A stretch of 64,000 nt of DNA from Halopelagius fulvigenes (GTDB taxonomy: Archaea; Halobacteriota; Halobacteria; Halobacteriales; Haloferacaceae): positions 1,674,001 to 1,738,000 of the forward strand of contig NZ_JBHSXH010000015.1 of assembly GCF_042662625.1 (NCBI RefSeq), read 5' to 3'. The position numbers and the translations under genes are program-made. Shown in pieces: positions 53,502 to 60,628 of the stretch. Position 1 is the stretch's first letter, and each line of letters begins with the position of its first letter. The notes under the pieces are model-generated. The model had not been told where the DNA came from. It was given only the letters and a program-made list of their open reading frames with translations, and did no database searches.

Positions 53502-54182
53502 TCAGGGGGCGACGCCGACCGTGAGAAGCGTCCCGTACGTCCGGTAGCGTTCGACCATGTCCTCGCGGGACTCCCAGTCGTCGGTGGGGAACGCGTCCGC
53601 GGGCGGAATCTCTGTCTCCCGGTCCGGGACGTTGTCCTGTTCCGCGACGTGGAGGCCGGCGTCGCGGAACGCCTCGCGGTACTCCGCGGCGGACCACCGG
53701 GTCATCTCCACGGAGATGAACTCCTGCCACTCGCGGGAGTGGACGTTCTCCTCGTAGTAGTTCACGGCGCAGAAGAACGTGCCGCCGGGGCGGAGGACGC
53801 GGGCGACTTCTTCGAGGGTGTGGTGGGGGTCCGCGGCGTAGTAGAACGCCTCCATGCTCCAGACGTGGTCCACGCTGTCGTCGGCGAACGGGAGTTCGTC
53901 GAAATCGCCGACGAGGAATCCGACCGAACCGTCGTCGGTGTACGACTGCGCGTTCCGCGCCATCTCCGGCGACCCGTCGAGGCCGTACACCCGGCCCGCC
54001 CCCTTCGTCTCGCGGAGGGCGCGCCCGACGTACCCGCTTCCGCACCCCAAGTCGAGAACCACGTCGCCCTCCTCGACGGGCATCCGCGCGAGGGCGTGCT
54101 TCGCGGTGTGCCAGTGGCGGTCCTCCATCCCCTTGTCGCGGCCGTCGGCCGCCCACTCGTCGAACTCCTCTCGAACGCTCAT
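53502..54182 (-). CDS. class I SAM-dependent methyltransferase
   Basis: A 226-residue protein with motif I VLDLGCGSGYVGRAL (about residues 42-56), the acidic post-I YGLDGSPEMARNAQS and LPFADDSVDHVWSMEAFYYAADPHHTLEEVARVLRPGGTFFCAVNYYEE, a Methyltransf_11 pattern. The substrate is unknown. It ends 15 bases after the ABC ATPase gene on the opposite strand and is divergent from the DUF2391 gene. Confidence 0.88.
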   Translation of the reverse strand: MSVREEFDEWAADGRDKGMEDRHWHTAKHALARMPVEEGDVVLDLGCGSGYVGRALRETKGAGRVYGLDGSPEMARNAQSYTDDGSVGFLVGDFDELPFADDSVDHVWSMEAFYYAADPHHTLEEVARVLRPGGTFFCAVNYYEENVHSREWQEFISVEMTRWSAAEYREAFRDAGLHVAEQDNVPDRETEIPPADAFPTDDWESREDMVERYRTYGTLLTVGVAP

Positions 54183-54275
54183 ACCGGAGGGAGGGGGCCG
54201 CCGCGACTAAATCTCCCGGATTCCGGCCGACGGCGTGGCGCGTCCTTTATCAGTCGTTACCCCAACACGCGGAAC

Positions 54276-54734
54276 ATGGGACGCGGACGCCGGTACGCAC
54301 TCTCGGACTCGGCGCAACAGGTAGTCGGCGGCTTCCTCCTGGCCGGACCGTTCGTCGTGACGGAGGAGGTGTGGAGTCTCGCGCGCGAGATGTCCGGAGC
54401 GCAGGCCCTCCTGACGGTCGTCATCGTGTTCTCCGTCGGGTACGGTGCGCTGTACAAAGCCGACGACGGGAGGGACCCAGACAGGGAAGACGACGTGGGT
54501 GGGATTCCCGTCCGGTTCATCTCCCTCATCCTCGTCTCGTACCTCTCGGTGTTCCTCCTCGCCGTCTCGTTCAACGCGCCGGGGACGTTCCTGAGCGATT
54601 TGGCGAGCGACGGGGGACTCGTCGCACTCGGCGTCGCGTTGGAGTGGGACGTCATCTCGGTGACGCTGAAGGCGATCAGCATCGGGTCGGTGTTCAGCGT
54701 CATCGGCGCTGCGACGGCCGACACGCTGTTTTGA
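54276..54734 (+). CDS. DUF2391 family membrane protein
   Basis: A 152-residue protein starting at ATG 54276, with a TTTATC box 25-30 bases upstream (54246-54251). It has four hydrophobic helices: about 14-30, 43-56, 84-99 and 117-150. The GGFLLAGPFVVTEEVWSLA start and the C-terminal FSVIGAATADTLF match the DUF2391/TIGR02587 family as I recall it. No function is known. Confidence 0.72.
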   Translation: MGRGRRYALSDSAQQVVGGFLLAGPFVVTEEVWSLAREMSGAQALLTVVIVFSVGYGALYKADDGRDPDREDDVGGIPVRFISLILVSYLSVFLLAVSFNAPGTFLSDLASDGGLVALGVALEWDVISVTLKAISIGSVFSVIGAATADTLF

Positions 54735-54840
54735 GCGAGCGACCGGCGAGGCGATTCGAGGGAAAAACGACACGGGAGCGTCGGAGACGGTCGATTTGTC
54801 GCACCCGCATAATTAAGTTCGCTCGCTCGCAGGCTTGCGT

Positions 54841-55419
54841 ATGGATTACACCCTCGCCATCGAGAACACGCCGGAGACAATCTCCGGCGGGACGGGAATC
54901 CTACTCCTGCACCCGAGCATCGGCGAGACGGACCGCATCGACACGGACTTTCTGAAGACCGACACCGATCACTTCCTCGTCGTCTCCACGCGCACGACGG
55001 CGCGGGAGGTCGAACAGAAGCTCGAACACTACGACGTCGACGAGTCCCGCGCGGTCATCCTCGACACCCTGTCGGTCGAACGGGGGTACTCCCGGCGCGG
55101 GAGCGACAACGTCCACTACGTCTCCTCGCCCGACGACCTGGACGGCATCGTCACGCAGACGCGTCGGTTCCTCGAATCCCACGAGGGCAAGGTGCGCGTG
55201 AGCGTCGATTCGGTGACGGAGATGGCGTACTACGCCGACGTGGACCGGGCGCTCGACGCGACGGCCGAACTCCTCGAACTCCTCGAAGAACACGACGCCG
55301 TCGGCCTGTTCCACCTCTCGAACGAGGTGCACGACGAGGAGACGGTCGGACGGTTCCGCGAACTGTTCGACGGCGTCATCGAACTCTCCGTGGACGGAAC
55401 GGTCACCGGCGACTTCTGA
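54841..55419 (+). CDS. conserved haloarchaeal protein, degenerate RecA-like (DUF7090-like)
   Basis: A 192-residue acidic protein from ATG 54841, with an ATAATTAAG box about 30 bases upstream. The pattern GILLLHPSIGETDRIDTDFLKT, VILDTLSVERGYSR, and a C-terminal strand LFDGVIELSVDG resembles RecA/KaiC-superfamily proteins whose Walker A has been lost. I recall relatives as a haloarchaeal DUF. A KaiC-like signalling role is conceivable but unproven. Confidence 0.65.
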   Translation: MDYTLAIENTPETISGGTGILLLHPSIGETDRIDTDFLKTDTDHFLVVSTRTTAREVEQKLEHYDVDESRAVILDTLSVERGYSRRGSDNVHYVSSPDDLDGIVTQTRRFLESHEGKVRVSVDSVTEMAYYADVDRALDATAELLELLEEHDAVGLFHLSNEVHDEETVGRFRELFDGVIELSVDGTVTGDF

Positions 55420-55467
55420 ATCGACTCCGGTGGACCGACCGCGAGTCGACCCCGCGAAGAAGACGCG

Positions 55468-56304
55468 CTACTCCTCCGACGACGTCGACTCCGAGTCGTC
55501 CGCCGACCCCTCCGTCGCCGAACGCTCGTCGAGTCGTTCGAACGTCTTCCGCGCCCACCGAACGCCGTAGGACGCGCCGTACTCCACGTACGCCTGCGTG
55601 TCGAGGGCCGCGAAGGGCGCGGGCAGCTCGCGGCCGTGTTTGACGGCCGAACACGCGAACTCCGTGGCGTCGGCGAAGGACGTCCGCCCGCGCGCGACTT
55701 CCCGCGGCAGGTTCGTCAGTCGCCCCTCCAGTCGCGCCCCCGCGTCGGTCCACGCGTCGTGCAGTCGGGGGTGTGCGTCGGCCCACGACTCGAACGTCGG
55801 GCGCGTCTGCAGGCCCAACCACGCCTCGTAGAGGGCCGTCGCTATCTGGTACACCTCGTTCGGCGGGAGGGGAACCGCTTCGTCGAGTTCGCGGTACTGC
55901 TCCCCGAAGAACGGCAGAAAGTGTTCGGGTGCCCCCGTCCCGAGTTGGACGAACGCCTCCGCCAGGAGGAAATCAAGGAACTCCTCGGGCGTCCCCTCGG
56001 CGCGCGCCTTCGCGAACACCGCCGGCGGGACGGTCTGTCGCGTCCAGACGACGGTGCCGTCGCCCGGCATGCCGATGGTGAAGTCGGTGTCCGCGTAGCG
56101 AACGAGCAGTTGCGGCGAGTCGTCGGGAAGCCACGCGGTGGGGTACGTCGCCGGGTCCAGAGAGTCGGCTAACAGGCCGAGGTCCTCCGCCGCGGCGGGC
56201 GGTATCGTCTCGAAGTCCGCCGCCACGTCGAGGACGAGGCTGTCGGGTGCGTGCTCGTCTCGGACGGCGGCGACGTCGTCGGGGAGTTCGCGCGTCTCGA
56301 ACAT
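55468..56304 (-). CDS. conserved haloarchaeal protein (DUF7089-like)
   Basis: A 278-residue acidic protein starting at ATG 56304 (MFETRELPDDVAAVRDEHAPD). Its sequence GDGTVVWTRQTVPPAVFAKARAEGTPEEFLDFLLAEAFVQLG is orderly and typical of real haloarchaeal genes, but no domain with a known activity is recognisable. The C-terminal tail is Ser/Asp/Glu-rich. It is convergent with the DUF7090-like gene. Confidence 0.7.
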   Translation of the reverse strand: MFETRELPDDVAAVRDEHAPDSLVLDVAADFETIPPAAAEDLGLLADSLDPATYPTAWLPDDSPQLLVRYADTDFTIGMPGDGTVVWTRQTVPPAVFAKARAEGTPEEFLDFLLAEAFVQLGTGAPEHFLPFFGEQYRELDEAVPLPPNEVYQIATALYEAWLGLQTRPTFESWADAHPRLHDAWTDAGARLEGRLTNLPREVARGRTSFADATEFACSAVKHGRELPAPFAALDTQAYVEYGASYGVRWARKTFERLDERSATEGSADDSESTSSEE

Positions 56305-56331
56305 CTGTTCGGTGTACGGGTTCGAGACCCT

Positions 56332-56421
56332 TCAGCCGAACGCGATGACTGCGATGAGCGCGATGGAGAGGACGGCCGAGACGCCGACGGTTCCGAGGAC
56401 GAGTTTGGTCGCCTTACTCAT
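56332..56421 (-). CDS. single-helix micro-membrane protein
   Basis: A 29-residue frame, MSKATKLVLGTVGVSAVLSI then a continuous hydrophobic helix ending AVIAFG. A TTTAAG box lies about 26 bases before this ATG, and a second in-frame ATG is four codons upstream (56433). It sits between the DUF7089-like gene and oapC, on the same strand. Such micro-proteins are frequently missed. No function can be assigned. Confidence 0.5.
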   Translation of the reverse strand: MSKATKLVLGTVGVSAVLSIALIAVIAFG

Positions 56422-56480
56422 GGTATCACCCATTTCGCCGCGGTGCTTAAAGCCTTCAATATCGACGGAACGCGCCGGAA

Positions 56481-56508
56481 TCACAACCCCGCCGTTTCAT
56501 CTCGACCG
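56481..56508 (-). repeat. weak ORB-like sequence downstream of oapC
   Basis: The minus strand reads GAGATGAAACGGCGGGGT in the core. It matches the ORB consensus less well than the others and may be chance. Confidence 0.25.
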
Positions 56509-56606
56509 CGGTCCGCCGAACGTCGGCGGGACGAGTTAGAGAGAAGTGAGAGCGGATCGGCGAGAGAGAGCGAGTCGGCGAGAAGAGGGAGCGACCGGCC
56601 GCCGGT

Positions 56607-57680
56607 TCACTCGTCGGGTTCGCCGTCCCACGAGTCGGGGACTTCGATGACGTAGCGTCCGTCCTCGCGGAGCGAGATGATGTACTCGGTGCGGTCGTAC
56701 AGTTCCATCAGGTTCAGTTCGTACTCGCCGGGCGCGACGATTTTGATGCTCTCGAACTGGCTGTTCAGTTCCTCCCGCAGTTCGTCGAGTTCCGGTCGCT
56801 CGTCGCTCTGCGGTTCGATGACGGTGCCGTCGGCGTCGGTCGGCGGCCCGTCCGCCTCCTCGACCGCCGCGCGGTCGGCCGCCGCGGCTATCTCGTCCGG
56901 GGAGACGACCGCGCTTCTGGCACTCGCCTGCGCGGAGTCCTCCCGGTCCGATTCGGGTTCGCCGCGCGCGGGCGCGTCCTCCGGCGTCTTCGGACGCCCC
57001 TGCTCCTGCGCCTGCGGACTCCGTTCGGCGGGGGTCCGCGGCGAATCGCCCGCCTCGGGCGACTCGGACTCGGACTTGGCGCTCGAAGCCGAGGCGGAGG
57101 CCGAAGCCGACTCCTCTTCCTGCGATGGATCGGTGCCGCGGGAGTTCACCCAGTCGCGGACCGACTTCCCCGCGCGGTTCGCGCGGCCCGAGAGGCCGCC
57201 TCCGCCCTCCGCCGCGTCGGGCGAGGCGTCGCGGGTCGCTTCGTCCGGCGCGTTCGACGCCGGTCGGTCGTCGTCCTCGACGTCGGCGGCGCGTTCGGCG
57301 GTGCGCGCCCACGTCGGAGACTTCGCGTCCTCGGACTGCGTCCGACGACCCGCCGACGTCTCCGAGGCGGAGCCGCCGGTTTCGGGTCCGGCCGACTGCG
57401 AATCGGTCGAAGCGGTGTCGCTTCGGCGAGTCGAGTCGGCGTCGGACTGCGCCCGGTCGGCCGCCGGACTTCGTTCGGCGTCGGTCGGTGTCGAGGTGGA
57501 ACTCGGGGAGGAACGGTCCGTCCCCTCGGTTCGCGTCGAGGACGCCGCACCGTCGGTGGACCCCGCGCTGCCGGACGGACGGAACTGGAACTTGTTCCCG
57601 CCGCAGTTGGGGCACCCCGAGAGCATCTCCTTTGAGCCGTCGGGGAACACCTTACCGCAGTTCGTACATTGGTGGGGCAT
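56607..57680 (-). CDS. oapC: origin-associated protein OapC
   Basis: A 357-residue protein. The N-terminus is a zinc finger, MPHQCTNCGKVFPDGSKEMLSGCPNCGGNKFQF; the C-terminus (LNSQFESIKIVAPGEYELNLMELYDRTEYIISL and on) is a compact conserved domain. The 240 residues between are Ser/Asp/Glu/Ala-rich low complexity, with repeated acidic Ser-rich blocks. This matches the description of Haloferax volcanii OapC: conserved short terminal regions and an N-terminal zinc finger. It lies at the far end of the oapABC cluster beside oriC1. Its molecular role is not known. Confidence 0.88.
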   Translation of the reverse strand: MPHQCTNCGKVFPDGSKEMLSGCPNCGGNKFQFRPSGSAGSTDGAASSTRTEGTDRSSPSSTSTPTDAERSPAADRAQSDADSTRRSDTASTDSQSAGPETGGSASETSAGRRTQSEDAKSPTWARTAERAADVEDDDRPASNAPDEATRDASPDAAEGGGGLSGRANRAGKSVRDWVNSRGTDPSQEEESASASASASSAKSESESPEAGDSPRTPAERSPQAQEQGRPKTPEDAPARGEPESDREDSAQASARSAVVSPDEIAAAADRAAVEEADGPPTDADGTVIEPQSDERPELDELREELNSQFESIKIVAPGEYELNLMELYDRTEYIISLREDGRYVIEVPDSWDGEPDE

Positions 57681-57818
57681 CTGTGTGGTCGGTGAGTGTG
57701 TGTGAGTGGTGTGCCGGTCTCTCGCTCCGCGTTCGCGCGCGCGACGGGCGTCCGTCGGTCGCCCGGTTCGAGTCGTCTCGAACGCGGGGGCGCGTGTCGC
57801 GTGCGTGCGCGCGTTCGG

Positions 57819-58205
57819 TCAGCGTCGGGAGACGAGCGCGCTGATGAGGTTCTCGTCTTTGTGAAGCGTCTCTATCTGGTTCGCCGGTCCGATGACGGTG
57901 AGCTTCTTCGTCTCTTCGGACCCCATCAGCCGGCCGAGGAACCCTTGGCTCCCCGCCTTCGACTGCGGATACGTCTCTATCTCGATACCGTTGAACTCGT
58001 CGGGGCTGATCTCCCTCATCGTCACCTCGATGAGTTTCGACTCCTCGTCCGGCGACAGTCCCTCTTCGAGGATGACGATGTTGCCGTCGCGGACGCCGTC
58101 GAGGATGAGCCTGATCTTCTCCATGCTGGTCAGGTCCTCCATGCGGGCGCCGCTTATGAGGTCGATTTGAACTCCGTCCGTGTTGCCGGGTGTGACTTCA
58201 GGCAT
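57819..58205 (-). CDS. oapB: origin-associated protein OapB (DUF2073)
   Basis: A 128-residue protein starting at ATG 58205 (MPEVTPGNTDGVQIDLISGARMEDL). A GTG at 58214, overlapping the oapA stop, is an alternative start. The body SMEKIRLILDGVRDGNIVILEEGLSPDEESKLIEVTMREISPDEF matches DUF2073, an archaeal family always near the Era-like GTPase. It is translationally coupled to oapA. It has been called OapB in Haloferax volcanii, where it is highly conserved. Confidence 0.88.
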   Translation of the reverse strand: MPEVTPGNTDGVQIDLISGARMEDLTSMEKIRLILDGVRDGNIVILEEGLSPDEESKLIEVTMREISPDEFNGIEIETYPQSKAGSQGFLGRLMGSEETKKLTVIGPANQIETLHKDENLISALVSRR

Positions 58206-58210
58206 GATAC

Positions 58211-58852
58211 TCACCCGAAGTACTCCGCTATCTTGTCGTACACTTCGTCCATATTGTTTCCTTCCAGCGCCGAGAGCGGAACGGTCTCATGTTGTGGGAA
58301 CGCGTTCGCGATGCGCTGGACGTTCGAGTCGTCGAGGTCGGTCTTGTTCGCGAAGATGAGCACCGGCAGGTCCTGACTCTCGATGATCCCGATGAGCATC
58401 GTGTTCACTTGCGTGAACGGGTCTTCCGTGCTGTCGAGGACGTAGACGACGCCGTCGACGTCTTCGCGCAGCCAGTGCATCGCCTCGGCGACACCCTCTG
58501 TCGCCTCTCGGGAGCGACGCACGGCGTCGTCCTTCTCCATGTCGTGGTCGAGGAACTCCTTGTAGTCCACCTTCGTGGTGACGCCCGGAGTGTCGACGAT
58601 GTCGATTGTGACTTTCTTGCCGTTACGCTCGATTTCCACGTTCTCCTTCCGGCGCGCGCGGCGCGTCTCGTGAGGGATGTGGCTCTCGGGCCCGATGGCA
58701 TCACCGGTCCAGTCGCGTGCAATACGGTTCGCAAGGGTCGTTTTTCCGGCGTTCGGCGGTCCGTAAATGCCGATCCGTCTCGGCTCTGCGTCCGAGAACA
58801 TCCGGTCGACGACCCGTGAGATACTGTCTCTTAAATCTGTGAGCAGACCCAT
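58211..58852 (-). CDS. oapA: origin-associated GTP-binding protein OapA (Era-like)
   Basis: A 213-residue TRAFAC GTPase starting at ATG 58852 (MGLLTDLRDSISRVVDRMF). G1 is GIYGPPNAGKTTLANRI, G3 VDTPGV, G4 FANKTDLDD, and G5-like SALEGN. An Asp-Arg-rich switch region is DDAVRRSREATEGVAEAMHWL. The N-terminal amphipathic helix may bind membrane or partner (inference). It is the origin-proximal gene of the oap cluster, transcribed away from oriC. The longer frame to 58906 is not supported. Confidence 0.92.
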   Translation of the reverse strand: MGLLTDLRDSISRVVDRMFSDAEPRRIGIYGPPNAGKTTLANRIARDWTGDAIGPESHIPHETRRARRKENVEIERNGKKVTIDIVDTPGVTTKVDYKEFLDHDMEKDDAVRRSREATEGVAEAMHWLREDVDGVVYVLDSTEDPFTQVNTMLIGIIESQDLPVLIFANKTDLDDSNVQRIANAFPQHETVPLSALEGNNMDEVYDKIAEYFG

Positions 58853-59154
58853 CCTAGCCTCCCGCACCTCCCGACTCCGTCGTGGAGGGGCGTATGGAGG
58901 TACCACATTTCCGGGCCCACTTAAACACTACGTCAGACGACAGTCATTTTCACACCTCATTTATCCGAATTGAAATAGGTTTAACACGCCGTTAGGCCCC
59001 CGTACTCAACCGTTCGGCGCGAAGCGGTATCGTTCGCCGTCCGACCGGTCACCCCGTCGCGGCCGCATCGAAGAACGGCGCCCGCGCGAACCGAACTCCT
59101 TCGGTACCTTCGGACCCGCAGGGAACTTCCGAACCATCCGAGCACCTCCCGACG

Positions 59155-59174
59155 CCCCGGTTTCGGGTGGAGAG
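59155..59174 (-). repeat. ORB-like site, left outlier 1
   Basis: Minus-strand core CCACCCGAAACCGGGG, a near match to the main ORB. Confidence 0.5.
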
Positions 59175-59360
59175 TAGTCGGGGGCGTTTCTCCGGAGACG
59201 CGCCGACACGTTCCTCGGCGGCGGAACGACTCTCTCGGCCGAAGGACGAGACTAACTGACACCTAAATCGGGATAGTCACCGCGCGCGTGAGTGAGGTCA
59301 GCGACGGACGGTCGGATCGACCGGCGGTCTCCTGTCTCGAATCCGCTACCGTCTCCTCGC

Positions 59361-59385
59361 GTTCCCCCTTCGTTTCCATTCGAAC
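59361..59385 (-). repeat. ORB-like site, left outlier 2
   Basis: Minus-strand core GAATGGAAACGAAGGGGG keeps the GAAACGAAGGGG part of the main ORB but not the CCACCC arm. Confidence 0.5.
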
Positions 59386-59404
59386 TATCGCGTGTTCTCC
59401 CGTA

Positions 59405-59696
59405 CGCGGGCCGCGGGAGACGAAGCAGCGACGAGGACGGACGAATGCGAGAGACAGGGGAGGTACGAAAAACGGACGAGAAGTACGAAAGACGGAGTAC
59501 GAGAGACGTGAGTGCGGGAAGGAAGCGTTGTGGGTCGAGAACAGAGACGCCGAGGGCGGCGGAGACGCAGAGGACGGAAGGACAGACAGGGTGAGGGTGA
59601 GTAAGACGGAGGCAGGACACGAAAGGCGAGACGGGTCGGACCGAGAGACGGGGAACGCGGACGAGGCGGAGGGCGAATTCGGGACGGACGGCGGAA
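59405..59696 (+). other. purine-rich, strand-asymmetric tract beside oriC
   Basis: For about 290 bases the plus strand is dominated by G and A, with repeated blocks like GTACGAAAGACGG and GGAGACGCAGAGGACGG (59461-59510 holds an imperfect tandem of about 19 bases). It overlaps no convincing gene. Confidence 0.6.
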
Positions 59697-59726
59697 CACC
59701 CCCACCCCTTCGTTTCGGGTGGAAAC
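59697..59726 (-). repeat. ORB, left arm of inverted pair
   Basis: The minus strand reads CCACCCGAAACGAAGGGG followed by TGGGGGTG, the canonical haloarchaeal ORB with its G-string. Its inverted partner lies at 59896-59927. A second G-rich run follows at 59733-59750. Confidence 0.85.
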
Positions 59727-59763
59727 CCTCCCGAGGGTGGGGGTGGGTTGCCGAGTCAGCGGC

Positions 59764-59870
59764 TAGCCTAGTTAATACAACCAACACCCAACTCAATATA
59801 ATGTCTCTTACTGTTCTACGGATATGGTTGCATCCCCACCGTGATAAAACTACCCGGTTCGAAAGACGGC
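59764..59870. other. AT-rich duplex unwinding element candidate
   Basis: About 100 bases between the inverted ORBs are strikingly AT-rich for this genome (CTAGTTAATACAACC, CAATATAATGTCTC, GATAAAACTACC). By analogy with haloarchaeal origins, this is where strand opening begins. Confidence 0.8.
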
Positions 59871-59895
59871 TTTGCACCCCACCCACCCTTTCGGC

Positions 59896-59927
59896 GGTTC
59901 CACCCGAAACGAAGGGGTGTGGGGGTG
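59896..59927 (+). repeat. ORB, right arm of inverted pair
   Basis: CCACCCGAAACGAAGGGG followed by TGTGGGGGTG, an inverted near-copy of 59697-59726. Orc1/Cdc6 monomers on these two ORBs would face each other across the AT-rich core. Confidence 0.85.
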
Positions 59928-59950
59928 CTCCCCTCCGTTTCGTGTCGAAC
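59927..59950 (-). repeat. ORB-like site overlapping the right ORB end
   Basis: Minus-strand core CGACACGAAACGGAGGGG, back to back with the plus-strand ORB ending at 59927. Confidence 0.6.
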
Positions 59951-60071
59951 CCGATCCGCACCCTCGACGGAGCGCGCCAATAGAGAACACCCTACACAGT
60001 CCGCGACGAAACCGCGAATTCGAGGCCGAAAACGGCCGGTAAGCGCTTTCGGCTTCGAGTCGAACGCCGGC

Positions 60072-60104
60072 GATTTCCAGTCGAAACGAAGGGGGTTCGG
60101 CGTG
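60072..60104 (+). repeat. ORB-like site between core origin and orc1
   Basis: Core CCAGTCGAAACGAAGGGGG, then TTCGGCGTG. It is in plus orientation, 145 bases past the right arm of the inverted pair. Confidence 0.65.
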
Positions 60105-60160
60105 CGAACGCGCCGTTCGAATCCGTCCGCGTTCCGAACTCGACTGTCGCCGCCACCTCC

Positions 60161-60185
60161 GCGAGTGGAAACGGAGGTGGGGACG
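60161..60185 (+). repeat. mini-ORB-like site
   Basis: GAGTGGAAACGGAGGTGGGG keeps GGAAACGGAGG plus a short G-run but diverges in the left arm. Confidence 0.4.
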
Positions 60186-60595
60186 AGACCGACGAGGCGG
60201 CGCAGAGTCGAAACGATGCCCTCGGACGAGAAAGAGTCGCGCGGGGAACGACAGACGTGAGGAGGAGACGGCGAGGCACCGCCGGCATCCGCGGCGGTTC
60301 GACCGCACTCGAAGCAACGAGCGGACTCAGGGGGTCGATCGGTTTCCGACTCTCTCCGTTCTCACCGGGAGTCGCGGCACTCACCACGATACACCCGAAA
60401 ATTCCCTTCGGGCGAACAGTCGAACGACGGTACCGGTGCGCGTCTCGTACGGTTCAACGTTGATGCCGATAGACAATTTTTTGTACCACCTGTTCGTCTG
60501 GTTCGTCTGCATCATCTGGACGTGCCGTCTTCGGTGCGACGGCGGAGTATCGGTGTCCTACACCGTCTTCCGCCGACTGTGCGCCGTCTGCGGCC

Positions 60596-60624
60596 CGTTT
60601 TCCACTCGAAATCGGGGGGTATGC
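60596..60624 (+). repeat. ORB-like site directly before orc1
   Basis: Core CCACTCGAAATCGGGGGGT ends four bases before the orc1 ATG at 60629, so Orc1 bound there would cover its own translation start or transcription start. Confidence 0.6.
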
Positions 60625-60628
60625 ACCT

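Larger units (their letters stand above)
58853..60628. other. oriC1: gene-free replication origin region
   Basis: No convincing gene lies between oapA and orc1. The long open frames on both strands (59288-59983 plus, 59263-59961 minus) overlap the ORBs and have no protein-like composition. The region holds, left to right, the oapA promoter area, ORB-like sites at 59155 and 59361, a purine-rich tract (about 59405-59696), the inverted ORB pair flanking an AT-rich core, and further ORBs toward orc1. The arrangement is that of haloarchaeal oriC1 next to orc1/cdc6. Confidence 0.93.

Noticed and set aside
56317..56330. A tRNA T-loop-like GGGTTCGAGACCC.
   Set aside because: No acceptor, D-arm or anticodon arm could be found around it.
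59263..59983. Long overlapping open frames on both strands in the origin (about 230 codons each).
   Set aside because: They cover the ORBs and the AT-rich core, have biased Arg/Asp/Ser content with no protein-like domain, and run antiparallel. They are a by-product of GC-rich, stop-poor DNA.
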